Positions 9,679-21,155 of a stretch of DNA of 64,000 nucleotides are shown one piece after another. The first letter of the stretch is position 1. Each line of letters begins with the position of its first letter. A program made the position numbers and the translations under genes. This DNA is from Halieaceae bacterium (lineage in GTDB: Bacteria; Pseudomonadota; Gammaproteobacteria; Pseudomonadales; Halieaceae): the NCBI GenBank assembly GCA_902623175.1, contig CACNSR010000014.1:1-64000 (forward strand), written 5' to 3'. Under the pieces are notes generated by a model. It saw nothing but the letters and a program-made list of their open reading frames with translations. It did no database searches and was not told where the DNA came from.

Positions 9679-10620
9679 TTGTCAGGCTACGCCTTTCTCT
9701 TCCCCGGCCAGGGGTCACAGTCCGTTGGCATGCTCTCGCAGGCAGCGGATCACTACGCGGTGGTCGGAGACGCCTTTGCAGAGGCCAGTGAAGCCCTTGG
9801 CTATGACTTATGGGCGCTCGTCAGCCAGGGCCCTGAAGATCAGCTCACGCTTACCGAGTTCACCCAACCCGCTATCTTGACTGCAAGCGTAGCGCTCTAT
9901 CGCTGCTGGGAGCAGGAGGGTGGCCAGCGGCCGGAGTTTGTGGCGGGACACAGCTTAGGCGAGTACTCCGCCTTAGTGGTTGCGGGCGCACTGTCCCTGA
10001 AAGACGCGGCCCGGCTAGTGCAGATCCGGGGACGTGCGATGCAATCTGCGGTTCCGGCTGGAGAGGGCGCCATGGCCGCGGTGTTGGGGTTGAGTGATGC
10101 GGTCATTGATGAAATCTGTGTGACCCATTGCGATGACAACGCCTATGTGGGCGCGGTCAACTACAACTCCCCAGGTCAGGTCGTGATAGCGGGTCATGCG
10201 CGTGCGGTGGAGGCAGCGGGCGCCTTCATGAAAGAGGCGGGCGCCAAGCGCGTGTTACCGCTACCTGTCAGCGCACCTTTTCATACCCCTCTGATGCAAC
10301 CTGCAGCGGCCGTGATGGCTGACGCCTTTCAGGCGGTAGCTCTCAACGATGCCACGGTTCCTGTGATCAGCAATGTTGACGCGCAGCCGCACCGCAAGGC
10401 GATAGAAATCAGACGACTTCTAGTCCGGCAGGTATCGGAGCCGGTGATGTGGACGCAATGCGTCATCACGCTGCTCGAGGCGGGTTGTACAAGTTTTGTA
10501 GAGTGCGGGCCTGGCAAGGTGTTAGCGGGTCTGCTGAAGCGGATTGATCGATCTATTCAGTGCGCCATATTGGAAGATCCTGAGGCGTTGAAAGCAACGG
10601 CAACGGAGGTCGGCAGATGA
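9679..10620 (+). CDS. fabD: Malonyl-CoA:ACP transacylase
   Basis: Transfers malonate from CoA to AcpP for fatty-acid elongation. The 313-residue protein begins YAFLFPGQGSQSVGM and carries the active-site GHSLGEYSALV (Ser near 92) and the histidine in SAPFHTPLM. A TTG start at 9679 is effectively forced: the in-frame TAA of rpmF lies at 9670-9672, and no other start codon precedes the conserved FPGQGSQ. The gene is 6 bp from rpmF and overlaps fabG by an ATGA. The fabH gene that often sits between rpmF and fabD is absent here. Confidence 0.96.
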   Translation: MSGYAFLFPGQGSQSVGMLSQAADHYAVVGDAFAEASEALGYDLWALVSQGPEDQLTLTEFTQPAILTASVALYRCWEQEGGQRPEFVAGHSLGEYSALVVAGALSLKDAARLVQIRGRAMQSAVPAGEGAMAAVLGLSDAVIDEICVTHCDDNAYVGAVNYNSPGQVVIAGHARAVEAAGAFMKEAGAKRVLPLPVSAPFHTPLMQPAAAVMADAFQAVALNDATVPVISNVDAQPHRKAIEIRRLLVRQVSEPVMWTQCVITLLEAGCTSFVECGPGKVLAGLLKRIDRSIQCAILEDPEALKATATEVGR

Positions 10621-11366
10621 GCGATTATGAAAAGGATGAAAAAAGAGTAGCGCTCGTCACCGGCGCAAGCCGAGGTATCGGCGCGGCCATTGCGCAGGTG
10701 TTAGCCAAGCAACACATGACCGTCGTGGGAACCGCCACCAGCGAAGCCGGTGCGTCGGGCATCAGCGAGACGCTCAGCGGGCTGGGCGGCACCGGTAAGC
10801 TGCTGAACGTCACCGATCCTGACAGTGTTGACGCGCTCATCTCGGGTATTCGCGAAGAGCTGGGTGACCCTCTCGTGCTGATTAACAACGCTGGCATCAC
10901 GCAGGACAACATATTGATGCGCATGAAAGAGGATGAGTGGCAGCAAGTTATCGACACGAACCTTACGGCGCTATACCGACTGAGCAAGGCCTGCCTGCGT
11001 GGCATGGCCAAAGCGCGATGGGGACGCATCATCAATGTCACCTCTGTAGTCGGGTCTATGGGCAACGCAGGGCAAAGTAATTACGCGGCCACCAAGGCTG
11101 GTGCAGAGGGGATGGCCCGTTCTCTTGCCAGGGAGCTGGGTTCGCGCTCTGTGACCGTCAACTGCATTGCCCCTGGGTTCATTGACACTGACATGACCCG
11201 CGCTCTCGCAGACGAGCAGAGAGACTTTCTGCAGAGTCAGATCCCTTTGGGTCGACTCGGCTCGCCCGACGATGTGGCCGCTGCAGTGGCCTTTCTGGCG
11301 AGTGATGCCGCTCGATACATTACTGGTGAGACGCTGCACGTGAATGGCGGCCTTTACATGGGCTGA
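10617..11366 (+). CDS. fabG: 3-oxoacyl-ACP reductase
   Basis: NADPH-dependent reductase of the elongation cycle, 249 residues. It is a Rossmann-fold SDR with TGASRGIGAAIA (cofactor), NNAGITQDN, and the catalytic Ser-Tyr-Lys in TSVVGS and YAATKAG. The start ATG overlaps the fabD stop by four bases (ATGA), which indicates translational coupling. The N-terminus has an extra ~9 charged residues compared with E. coli FabG. Confidence 0.97.
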   Translation: MSDYEKDEKRVALVTGASRGIGAAIAQVLAKQHMTVVGTATSEAGASGISETLSGLGGTGKLLNVTDPDSVDALISGIREELGDPLVLINNAGITQDNILMRMKEDEWQQVIDTNLTALYRLSKACLRGMAKARWGRIINVTSVVGSMGNAGQSNYAATKAGAEGMARSLARELGSRSVTVNCIAPGFIDTDMTRALADEQRDFLQSQIPLGRLGSPDDVAAAVAFLASDAARYITGETLHVNGGLYMG

Positions 11367-11403
11367 GCTGTGCTATCAAGGGTCGAATATCCGTCAAAAA
11401 GGG

Positions 11404-11431
11404 TTTTACTTGCGGCAAAAGCTTGTAAAAT
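11404..11431 (+). promoter_or_regulatory. Possible acpP promoter
   Basis: In the 116-bp fabG-acpP gap there is an extended -10 candidate TTGTAAAAT (TAAAAT at 11426-11431) with a weak -35-like TTTTAC at a 16-bp spacing. acpP usually has its own strong promoter because its product is needed in large excess. Sequence match only. Confidence 0.35.
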
Positions 11432-11482
11432 CCAACGCGTTTGGGCCTAGCGCCCGACGACAATCGGAGCAAAGGGCACGTC

Positions 11483-11719
11483 ATGAGCAATATTGAAGAT
11501 CGAGTGAGAAAAATTGTCGCCGAGCAGTTGGGTGTCAAAGAAGAGGAAGTCAAGGCAGAGGCGTCATTCGTTGACGATCTGGGCGCAGATTCCCTCGACA
11601 CGGTAGAGCTAGTCATGGCGCTCGAAGAAGAATTCGAGACTGAAATCCCTGATGAAGAGGCAGAAAAGATCACCACCGTTCAGCTGGCGATCGACTACAT
11701 CAACACCAACCTCTCCTGA
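11483..11719 (+). CDS. acpP: Acyl carrier protein
   Basis: A 78-residue acidic protein with the phosphopantetheine attachment motif [15 protein letters not shown] (Ser 38 with Met as residue 1). The start is the ATG giving [18 protein letters not shown], the conserved N-terminus. It carries growing acyl chains between FabD, FabG and FabF. A strong terminator follows. Confidence 0.98.
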   Translation: MSNIEDRVRKIVAEQLGVKEEEVKAEASFVDDLGADSLDTVELVMALEEEFETEIPDEEAEKITTVQLAIDYINTNLS

Positions 11720-11744
11720 GCGGTTCTCAGCAACTGAATACCGG

Positions 11745-11775
11745 GGCCGCTCTGCTCACGCAGTGCGGCCTTTTT
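11745..11775 (+). terminator. Intrinsic terminator after acpP
   Basis: GGCCGC-T-CTGC-tcac-GCAG-T-GCGGCC followed by TTTTT. The hairpin has ten base pairs interrupted by one T/T mismatch. It separates acpP from fabF, so acpP can be expressed to a different level than the rest of the cluster. Confidence 0.85.
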
Positions 11776-11890
11776 CGTTTTATTGAGCTCATCTAATAAT
11801 TGAAGAGAACCTGTCTGGCGCTTGGGTAAACACACTGAACGTCAGATTCACGAAGTGTAGGCAAACCTCAAGGGGCAGAAGGGACGCATC

Positions 11891-13132
11891 ATGAAGGGCA
11901 ACAGAGTGGTCGTTACCGGCATGGGAGCGGTTACGCCATTGGGTTTGGACGTAGATTCGAGCTGGGCAGGCATATGCGATGGTCGCAGCGGTGCTGCGGA
12001 GATTGAACAGTTCGACGCGGCCGACTTCAGTACGCGCTTTAGCGCCAGTGTCAAAAACTTCAGTGTCGACGGGTACCTTGAGGCTCGCGACGCCCGGCGT
12101 ATGGACCCGTTTATTCAGTACGGCATGGTGGCGGGTATCCAGGCCTTCAGAGACTCTGGATTTGAAGTAACCGAGGCGAATGCGGCGCATATCGGTTGTG
12201 CTATTGGCTCGGGCATCGGTGGCATAGGGTCGATTGAAGGTACCGCGATGTTGGTCGATCAAAAGGGTCCTAAGCGGATATCACCTTTTTTTGTGCCAGG
12301 CGCCATCATCAATATGATCGCCGGGAATCTGTCGATTCTTTATAACCTGCAGGGCCCTAATATTGCTGTAGTCACCGCCTGCACGACAGGCACCCATAAC
12401 ATCGGCCTGGGTGCGCGCATGATTGCTGCAGGCGATGTCGACGCGATGTTGGTCGGTGGCGCCGAGATGGCAACCACCCCGGTGGGTATTGGCGGCTTCG
12501 CTGCCGCGCGCGCCTTGTCCACCCGAAACGATGAACCCGAGCGCGCGTCGCGTCCCTGGGATGCTGACCGCGATGGGTTCGTGCTCGGTGATGGCGCGGG
12601 TATGCTCATGCTTGAGTCGCTAGAGAGTGCAAAATCTCGAGGCGCTCGGATTTATTGTGAGCTGACCGGTTTTGGTATGAGCGGCGACGCCTATCACATG
12701 ACATCGCCCCCAGAGGATGGGCGTGGCGCAGCGGCATCGATGCAGCAGGCGCTCAACGATGCAGGCCTATCAAAAGAGGACATCGACTATGTTAATGCCC
12801 ACGGCACGTCGACGGAAGCCGGCGATTTGGCGGAATCACTGGCGGTAAAAGGTGTTTTCGGTGCGTACGCGTCAGAGCTGGCGGTCAGCTCGACAAAATC
12901 TATGATTGGGCATCTGCTAGGTGCGGCGGGCTCGGTAGAGGCGATTCTGACGATTCTGGCACTGCGAGATAATGTCGCACCGCCAACCATCAATCTCGAT
13001 AACCCGGGCGAGGGGTGCGACCTTAACTACGTGCCCCATCACGCGCAGGAGCGACCGATTCGTCACGCGCTGTCCAACTCATTCGGCTTCGGCGGCACCA
13101 ACGGCTCTCTGATTTTCAGTGAGCTGAGCTGA
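11891..13132 (+). CDS. fabF: 3-oxoacyl-ACP synthase II
   Basis: Condensing enzyme that extends acyl-ACP by two carbons, 413 residues. Thiolase fold with the Cys-His-His triad visible: nucleophile in [11 protein letters not shown] (~163), His in [11 protein letters not shown] (~303) and His in [11 protein letters not shown] (~340). The C-terminal NSFGFGGTN motif is present. It follows acpP after a terminator and leads into pabC-mltG-tmk-holB with very short gaps. Confidence 0.97.
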   Translation: MKGNRVVVTGMGAVTPLGLDVDSSWAGICDGRSGAAEIEQFDAADFSTRFSASVKNFSVDGYLEARDARRMDPFIQYGMVAGIQAFRDSGFEVTEANAAHIGCAIGSGIGGIGSIEGTAMLVDQKGPKRISPFFVPGAIINMIAGNLSILYNLQGPNIAVVTACTTGTHNIGLGARMIAAGDVDAMLVGGAEMATTPVGIGGFAAARALSTRNDEPERASRPWDADRDGFVLGDGAGMLMLESLESAKSRGARIYCELTGFGMSGDAYHMTSPPEDGRGAAASMQQALNDAGLSKEDIDYVNAHGTSTEAGDLAESLAVKGVFGAYASELAVSSTKSMIGHLLGAAGSVEAILTILALRDNVAPPTINLDNPGEGCDLNYVPHHAQERPIRHALSNSFGFGGTNGSLIFSELS

Positions 13133-13145
13133 GCGTCCAAAGCCC

Positions 13146-13973
13146 ATGTTACTAACCTGGGTCGATGGGGTAGCGGCCGACACGTTGCCCGCGGATGATA
13201 GAGGGCTGAACTACTCTGATGGCGCGTTCGAAACACTGTCCTGTCACGAGGGACGGATCCAGCACGAGGACCTTCACCGGAGTCGACTGACCCGAGCCCT
13301 CACGGCGTTAGGGATAACAAGCGCCTCTGAACAGGGCGAGCGCTTTTTTGCCAATGCTGGACAGTGTCTTGAGACTGCTCGGCACACGGGTATCGCTCGC
13401 TTGACGATAACTCGGGGCTCCGGACCTCGGGGATACACGCCGCCGGAACTACCCCAGCTAAGGTCTATCCTCAGTGCTTATCCGCAGCCTGAATCATCGC
13501 ACTCCGCATTGCGTTGTGCTGTTGCGAACACTCGATGGGCAACACAGCCTCAACTTGCAGGTCTTAAGCTCCTGGCGCGGACTGAACAAGTGCTGGCCGC
13601 CGCTGAGGCGGCAATTGCTGGTTGGGATGACATGGTGATGCTGGACAGTGATGATCATGTGATCTCCAGCAGTCGCGCGAATCTGTTCATGCTGCTAGAT
13701 AAAAAAGTCACGACGCCTTGCCTTGATCGTTGTGGCATTGCAGGTACGCGGCGAGAGTTATTGCTTACTCAGATCCTGCCTGCGTTGAATCACGTCTTTG
13801 AGATCAGACCCATCACACTGGCGGAGTGTCTGTCTGCTGACGCGCTGATCACAACCAATTCAATATCCGGGGTAACTCCGATCACGCAGCTCGGTCAATC
13901 TAAGCTAATGTCGGACGCAGGCAGCGATTGGGTCACGGCACTGCAACGGGCCATGGCGGAGGCGTCTGCGTGA
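13146..13973 (+). CDS. pabC: 4-amino-4-deoxychorismate lyase
   Basis: A class IV PLP aminotransferase-fold lyase, 275 residues. It releases pyruvate from aminodeoxychorismate to give p-aminobenzoate for folate. The N-terminus has DRGLNYSDGAFETL; the PLP lysine lies in LKLLARTEQVLAA. It sits 13 bp after fabF and overlaps mltG. The conserved fabF-pabC-mltG order separates it from branched-chain or D-amino-acid transaminases of the same fold. Confidence 0.93.
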   Translation: MLLTWVDGVAADTLPADDRGLNYSDGAFETLSCHEGRIQHEDLHRSRLTRALTALGITSASEQGERFFANAGQCLETARHTGIARLTITRGSGPRGYTPPELPQLRSILSAYPQPESSHSALRCAVANTRWATQPQLAGLKLLARTEQVLAAAEAAIAGWDDMVMLDSDDHVISSSRANLFMLLDKKVTTPCLDRCGIAGTRRELLLTQILPALNHVFEIRPITLAECLSADALITTNSISGVTPITQLGQSKLMSDAGSDWVTALQRAMAEASA

Positions 13974-15010
13974 CCAGGCGGGTCGTCCTCGTCGCCTTGC
14001 TGCTGAGCGTTTTCACAGTCGCCGTCGCTGGTCTGCGCCTGACTACGGCCTGGAACCAAGCACTCGTGCTCCCCGCCGATGGGGTCCTCATCACCGTGGC
14101 TACGGGAGAAAGCCTCAGCCGGGTGCTCGCAAGGGCGGAGGACAACCAGTGGTTAATTGGTAGTAGGTGGGTGGGTGTCGTCGCCCGATGGCAGGGTTTG
14201 GATAAGCAAATTCAGGCGGGTGATTTTGAGCTAAATGCGCCGCTGACCGCTGGTGAGTTGATAGAGAAGTTGGCCGCAGGGGAGGTGGTGCAGCGCAGTG
14301 TCACTCTACCGGAGGGGATCACACTTGCCGAGGCGGTCAAGATCCTGCATCGAGAGCCCACGTTGATCAGGACGCCCCCCGATGATTTGTTGGCTGCGCT
14401 GCTGGCGATGACCGGACGCGAGGACTCGGCGGAGGGGTTTTTTCTTCCCGAGACCTGGTCTTACACCCGCGGCGACTCGGACCTCGATATTTTGCGGAGG
14501 TCCCACCTGGCTTTGAACGGGTTGCTCAATGCACTCTGGGAACGTCGACCCGAGGGCTTGGTGTTGTCCTCTCCTTACGCAGCGTTAACTCTGGCCTCGA
14601 TCGTCGAGAAAGAAACTGGCGTGGCGGCCGAGCGTCCGCAAATTGCGGGCGTTTTTCTGCGCCGGCTTGAGAGGGGGATGCGTTTGCAGACCGACCCCAC
14701 GGTCATTTATGGTCTTGGCGATGACTACGATGGCGACTTGAAGCGACGACATTTGCGAGACACTACTAACCCCTACAACACTTATGCTATTCATGGACTC
14801 CCGCCGACCCCAGTCGCGTTGCCCGGTGTTGCCTCTTTGCGTGCCGTTTTTGCTCCTGCTGATGGCGAGGAGCTTTATTTCGTCGCGAAGGGTGATGGCT
14901 CCCATGCGTTTAGCGCGACGCTAGAGGAGCATGAAGACAACGTGCGCCGGTACCAGTTGACCCGCCGCGCCGACTATCGATCCTCACCCAACATTTCAAA
15001 TGACCAGTAA
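13970..15010 (+). CDS. mltG: Endolytic murein transglycosylase MltG
   Basis: A membrane-anchored YceG/MltG protein, 346 residues. It cuts nascent peptidoglycan glycan strands. The start is GTG 13970, which overlaps the pabC TGA as GTGA and gives VTRRVVLVALLLSVFTVAVAG, a single N-terminal membrane segment; a longer start would put 14 extra residues before it. A LysM-like region (~30-80) is followed by the YceG domain with ASIVEKETG (the catalytic Glu) and the conserved NTYAIHGLPPTPVALPG. Confidence 0.93.
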   Translation: MTRRVVLVALLLSVFTVAVAGLRLTTAWNQALVLPADGVLITVATGESLSRVLARAEDNQWLIGSRWVGVVARWQGLDKQIQAGDFELNAPLTAGELIEKLAAGEVVQRSVTLPEGITLAEAVKILHREPTLIRTPPDDLLAALLAMTGREDSAEGFFLPETWSYTRGDSDLDILRRSHLALNGLLNALWERRPEGLVLSSPYAALTLASIVEKETGVAAERPQIAGVFLRRLERGMRLQTDPTVIYGLGDDYDGDLKRRHLRDTTNPYNTYAIHGLPPTPVALPGVASLRAVFAPADGEELYFVAKGDGSHAFSATLEEHEDNVRRYQLTRRADYRSSPNISNDQ

Positions 15011-16640
<1,630 letters not shown>

Positions 16641-16652
<12 letters not shown>

Positions 16653-16977
16653 AGTGGGGTCTCGGGCGGCACTGCTTAGCGATCTGTTCTGTGATTAACG
16701 ATATAAGATAAAAGCGTTACCTACGGTGCTCATATGTGATTTCTCCAGCACGGCGGTCTGTTTATGCAGACGACCAGACGGTATAGACTGGCTAATGAGG
16801 TTGTTCTGTTGCTCACTCTGATGGACGAGCCGGACAAACTTGCGGCAGCAGGGCGCGTTGTGTTGATCACCCCAGAGGGTGTCCAGTGATGCCATCATCA
16901 ATATTGAGGTCTTAGATGAGGGCGTCACCACCACCGCCTGCATCGAAAACTATTTGGTGGGCTCCATGATCTCGTAG
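16641..16977 (+). pseudogene. pilZ: Remnant of pilZ (type IV pilus assembly)
   Basis: Translation of this stretch gives a degenerate PilZ protein at the place pilZ normally occupies after holB. The readable core is GGLFMQTTRRYRLANEV then VLLLTLMDEPDKLAAAGRVV and LITPEGVQ. This matches type IV pilus PilZ, which I recall as GGLF...YKLGDEV...LLNLMDEPEK...GKVVWITPKG. Upstream in the same frame LTI(stop)DKSVTYGAHM(stop)FLQH matches the LTIKDKSVLYAAYMPF segment, with stops at 16704-16706 (TAA) and 16737-16739 (TGA). A further TGA lies at 16887-16889. After a frame change the C-terminus resumes as TACIENYLVGSM, ending at TAG 16975-16977. No single frame could yield a working protein. The exact start is unclear; recognisable similarity begins near 16695. 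Confidence 0.85.
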
Positions 16978-17464
16978 CGGATTACTCACAAGCTCTAAAC
17001 CGGTAAGCATTCCGCAAAAAAAGCGGGCCCCGAGGGGCCCGTAGTCATAGACTTTTAGGAGTGGTGCGCTCGCGGGCACATCAGCGAACGCACTATCCGG
17101 GCACTTGGGATACCCGGTGTCGTCAGGCTTCTTGAGGGGCACTGCGACTCTTTTATTATGACTGAAGTGCCAAATTAATCCAGCGGCGCCTCGTCATTTC
17201 TTAGATCAATGCGGCATATTACCTGCTTTGGTCCGCTAGAATAAATAATCTTATTAATAAAAGCCCCATAAACTCATGTTTTGTAACGAATATATTAAAG
17301 TCAGATATCTCTAGTAATTTGTCACTATGACATCGGTGCCATGAGGGTCCATGGGGGCGCTTCGAAGCGCGTACCTGTGCCCGAAATCGTTGTAAACACT
17401 GGCCTTTTATGACAGTATCGCGCGCCTCGCTGGTAGTCCTGTCACGGTCTTCCCTGCGGTTTGT
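16978..17464. other. Gene-poor gap between pilZ remnant and tRNA-Leu
   Basis: No protein with recognisable family features was found on either strand. The usual next gene in this order (tatD) is not visible even as fragments. The region contains a strong minus-strand terminator near 17016-17041 and an AT-rich patch at about 17220-17335, followed by the tRNA-Leu gene. The composition of the AT-rich patch is clearly unlike the rest of the window. Confidence 0.6.
17016..17041 (-). terminator. Orphan minus-strand intrinsic terminator
   Basis: CGGGCCCC-GA-GGGGCCCG forms an 8-bp perfect GC hairpin (7 bp with a 4-nt loop in practice). On the minus strand it is followed by seven Ts (17016-17022). 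There is no recognised minus-strand gene upstream of it (17042 to the tRNA), so it may end an unannotated small RNA. A weak minus-strand open frame (17142 to 16912) runs straight through the hairpin and is unlikely to be the product. Confidence 0.7.
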
Positions 17465-17549
<85 letters not shown>

Positions 17550-17666
17550 AGTTCTCCCACCTTGCCGCCTGACGCCGTGCGTTGAACCGGGTAGAGCCCC
17601 ACTGCGAACAAACGGTATTGCATCTTTGCACCATGTTTACACCATGCATTTTTCAGGAGCACAAAC

Positions 17667-18995
17667 ATGCGGGTCTCCGTAGAAACAACGTCCGGATTGG
17701 AGCGTCGACTGACCGTCGGTGTGCCGGCTGATCGGGTGGACACCGCCGTCGACAAGCGGCTCCAGGAGGCGGCCCGTAGTGTGCGGTTGCCTGGATTCCG
17801 TCCGGGAAAGGTCCCCATGCGGGTCATGCAGCAGCGATTTGGTGCGGGCGTCAGGCAAGAAGTACTGGGCGAGGTGATTAGCCAGTCCTTTCAAGAGGCA
17901 GTCATTTCCGAAAACCTCCGACCCGCTGGGCAGCCTGATATCGAGGCTCGCAAAATGGACGCGGGTCAGGACGTCGAGTACACCGCGACCTTTGAAGTAT
18001 TCCCCACGGTCGAGGTTAGTGCGATTGATGACTTGTCGATAGAGAAGCCTGTAGCTGAAGTAACAGATGCGGATATCGACGACATTATCGAAGTCTTCCG
18101 CAAGCAACAGGGTAAATTGGTCACCGCTGAGCGCGCCGCAGCAGAGGGCGATACGGTGTTGATTGATTTTGAAGGTTTTCGTAATGGCGAGAACTTCGAA
18201 GGCGGTTCCGGTGAGGGCACCTCGCTGGAGTTGGGCTCTGGGAGTATGATTCCCGGATTTGAGGACGGCTTAATCGGTGCCAGCGCGGGCGAAGAAAAAG
18301 TGCTGAAGCTGACCTTCCCGGAGGATTACCAGTCAGAAGATCTCGCCGGTGCGGACGTGGAATTCAAGGTGCAGGTCAAGCAAGTGCAGGAACTGGAGTT
18401 GGCACCCGTAGATGACGCGCTGTTTTCCCAGTATGGCATGGAAGAAGGCACAGAGGAGAGTTTTCGTGCCGAGGTAAAGCAGAACATGGAGCGGGAGCTT
18501 CGGAACGCTGTCGAGGCGTCAGTGAAGACCCAGGTGATGGATGCCATTGTCGCGACCCACGGTGAGCTCGAACTGCCGGCATCCCTTATCGCGCAAGAGG
18601 TGAATGCCATGCGGCAGCAAATGTTTCAGCAGTTCGGAGGCGCCGCGCCGCAGGACATGGACTTAGCGTCAATACTGCCTGACGAGATGTTCGCTGACCA
18701 GGCCGAGCGTCGCGTGAAGCTGGGACTGATTGTGGCTGAAATGATCAGTCAGTTTGAGTTAACAGCGGAGCCCGCTAAGGTGCGTGAGACGATCGAGGAT
18801 ATCGCTTCGACCTATCAGGATCCTGAGGAAGTGATCAATTGGTACTACTCAGAGAATGAGCAGCTGGCCGGTATCGAGTCACGTGTGCTGGAGGATGCGG
18901 TGGTGGAGAAACTGCTGTCCACCGCCGCTATCGCGGAGGTGGAGTGCACTTATCAAGACGCGCTGGCCAAGGCGCGACCAGCATCGCAGGCCTAA
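17667..18995 (+). CDS. tig: Trigger factor
   Basis: Ribosome-associated chaperone and peptidyl-prolyl isomerase, 442 residues. The N-terminal ribosome-binding domain carries the GFRPGKVP signature (~44). The FKBP-like PPIase domain (~150-245) has [15 protein letters not shown] and [17 protein letters not shown]. The C-terminal helical chaperone domain follows. The gene starts the conserved tig-clpP-clpX-lon-hupB-ppiD run. Confidence 0.97.
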   Translation: MRVSVETTSGLERRLTVGVPADRVDTAVDKRLQEAARSVRLPGFRPGKVPMRVMQQRFGAGVRQEVLGEVISQSFQEAVISENLRPAGQPDIEARKMDAGQDVEYTATFEVFPTVEVSAIDDLSIEKPVAEVTDADIDDIIEVFRKQQGKLVTAERAAAEGDTVLIDFEGFRNGENFEGGSGEGTSLELGSGSMIPGFEDGLIGASAGEEKVLKLTFPEDYQSEDLAGADVEFKVQVKQVQELELAPVDDALFSQYGMEEGTEESFRAEVKQNMERELRNAVEASVKTQVMDAIVATHGELELPASLIAQEVNAMRQQMFQQFGGAAPQDMDLASILPDEMFADQAERRVKLGLIVAEMISQFELTAEPAKVRETIEDIASTYQDPEEVINWYYSENEQLAGIESRVLEDAVVEKLLSTAAIAEVECTYQDALAKARPASQA

Positions 18996-19017
18996 TACAC
19001 AGCAAAGAGGAATGAGC

Positions 19018-19635
19018 ATGGAACAGTCAGGTTTCAGTGAGGACCCGCAAGCTCTTGGCTTGGTGCCGATGGTGATCGAGCAGACTTCTCGTGGGGAACG
19101 CTCCTTCGATATTTATTCGCGGCTCCTGAAGGAGAGGGTGATCTTCATCGTCGGTGCGATTGAGGATCACATGGCGAACCTGATCGTTGCGCAGCTCCTT
19201 TTTCTCGAATCTGAGAATCCCGATAAGGACGTGCATCTTTACATAAATAGTCCCGGTGGTTCGGTGACGGCGGGACTGTCGATTTACGACACCATGCGCT
19301 TCATCAAGCCAGATGTCAGCACTATGTGCATTGGTCAGGCCGCTTCCATGGGTGCTTTTTTGCTGAGTGGCGGCACCAAAGGAAAGCGCTATATCCTGCC
19401 CAATGCGCGCACCATGATCCACCAGCCCAGCGGCGGCGCTCAGGGGCAGGCCACGGATATCGAAATTCAGGCCAAGGAGATTTTGTTCCTTCGGGAGCGC
19501 TTAAATAGCCTCCTGGCTGATCACACGGGCCAAACCATGGAAGTGATCGAGCGCGACACGGAGCGAGATCGTTTCATGAGCGCCGAGCAGAGCGTGGAAT
19601 ACGGCCTTGTCGACGAGGTCATCACCAGTCGCTAG
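19018..19635 (+). CDS. clpP: ATP-dependent Clp protease proteolytic subunit
   Basis: Serine peptidase of the ClpXP and ClpAP complexes, 205 residues. Catalytic Ser in [11 protein letters not shown], His in TMIHQPSGG, Asp in the [14 protein letters not shown] region. [20 protein letters not shown] is the family N-terminus. Two ATGs (19012, 19018) are possible; AAAGAGG sits 7 nt before 19018 but only 1 nt before 19012, so 19018 is chosen. It lies 22 bp downstream of tig. Confidence 0.97.
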   Translation: MEQSGFSEDPQALGLVPMVIEQTSRGERSFDIYSRLLKERVIFIVGAIEDHMANLIVAQLLFLESENPDKDVHLYINSPGGSVTAGLSIYDTMRFIKPDVSTMCIGQAASMGAFLLSGGTKGKRYILPNARTMIHQPSGGAQGQATDIEIQAKEILFLRERLNSLLADHTGQTMEVIERDTERDRFMSAEQSVEYGLVDEVITSR

Positions 19636-19733
19636 GAGACCCCGACCGCGGCACCACCCTGACTTGCAAAGTACCCTGAAACGTATCAAGGTTAGTAAGT
19701 TAATAATAGGTAGTGGGATTATCAGGACACCTC

Positions 19734-21023
<1,290 letters not shown>

Positions 21024-21063
21024 CGATTCTGTGTCGCTCTCCGGGCGACTTCACCAATCCATT

Positions 21064-21115
21064 TTGACCCGTCACGGACACCTATTTATTTATGTCCGTG
21101 GGCCTTTAAAAGGCC
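21064..21115 (+). promoter_or_regulatory. Paired inverted repeats in the clpX-lon gap
   Basis: Two consecutive dyads: CACGGACA (12-nt AT-rich loop) TGTCCGTG at 21073-21100, and GGCCTTtaaAAGGCC at 21101-21115. A TTGACC at 21064-21069 could serve as a -35 element with an AT-rich stretch 17 bp on. There is no T-run, so this is not a clear terminator; it could be a lon leader or an operator. Function unknown. Confidence 0.35.
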
Positions 21116-21155
21116 GCACCAAGCCTTCATATTGGCGATAGGAATGGAGTAGACG

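Noticed and set aside
16912-17142. Minus-strand 76-codon frame between pilZ remnant and tRNA-Leu
   Set aside because: It reads through a strong hairpin and T-run that would end its own transcript, and overlaps the pilZ remnant; no recognisable protein.
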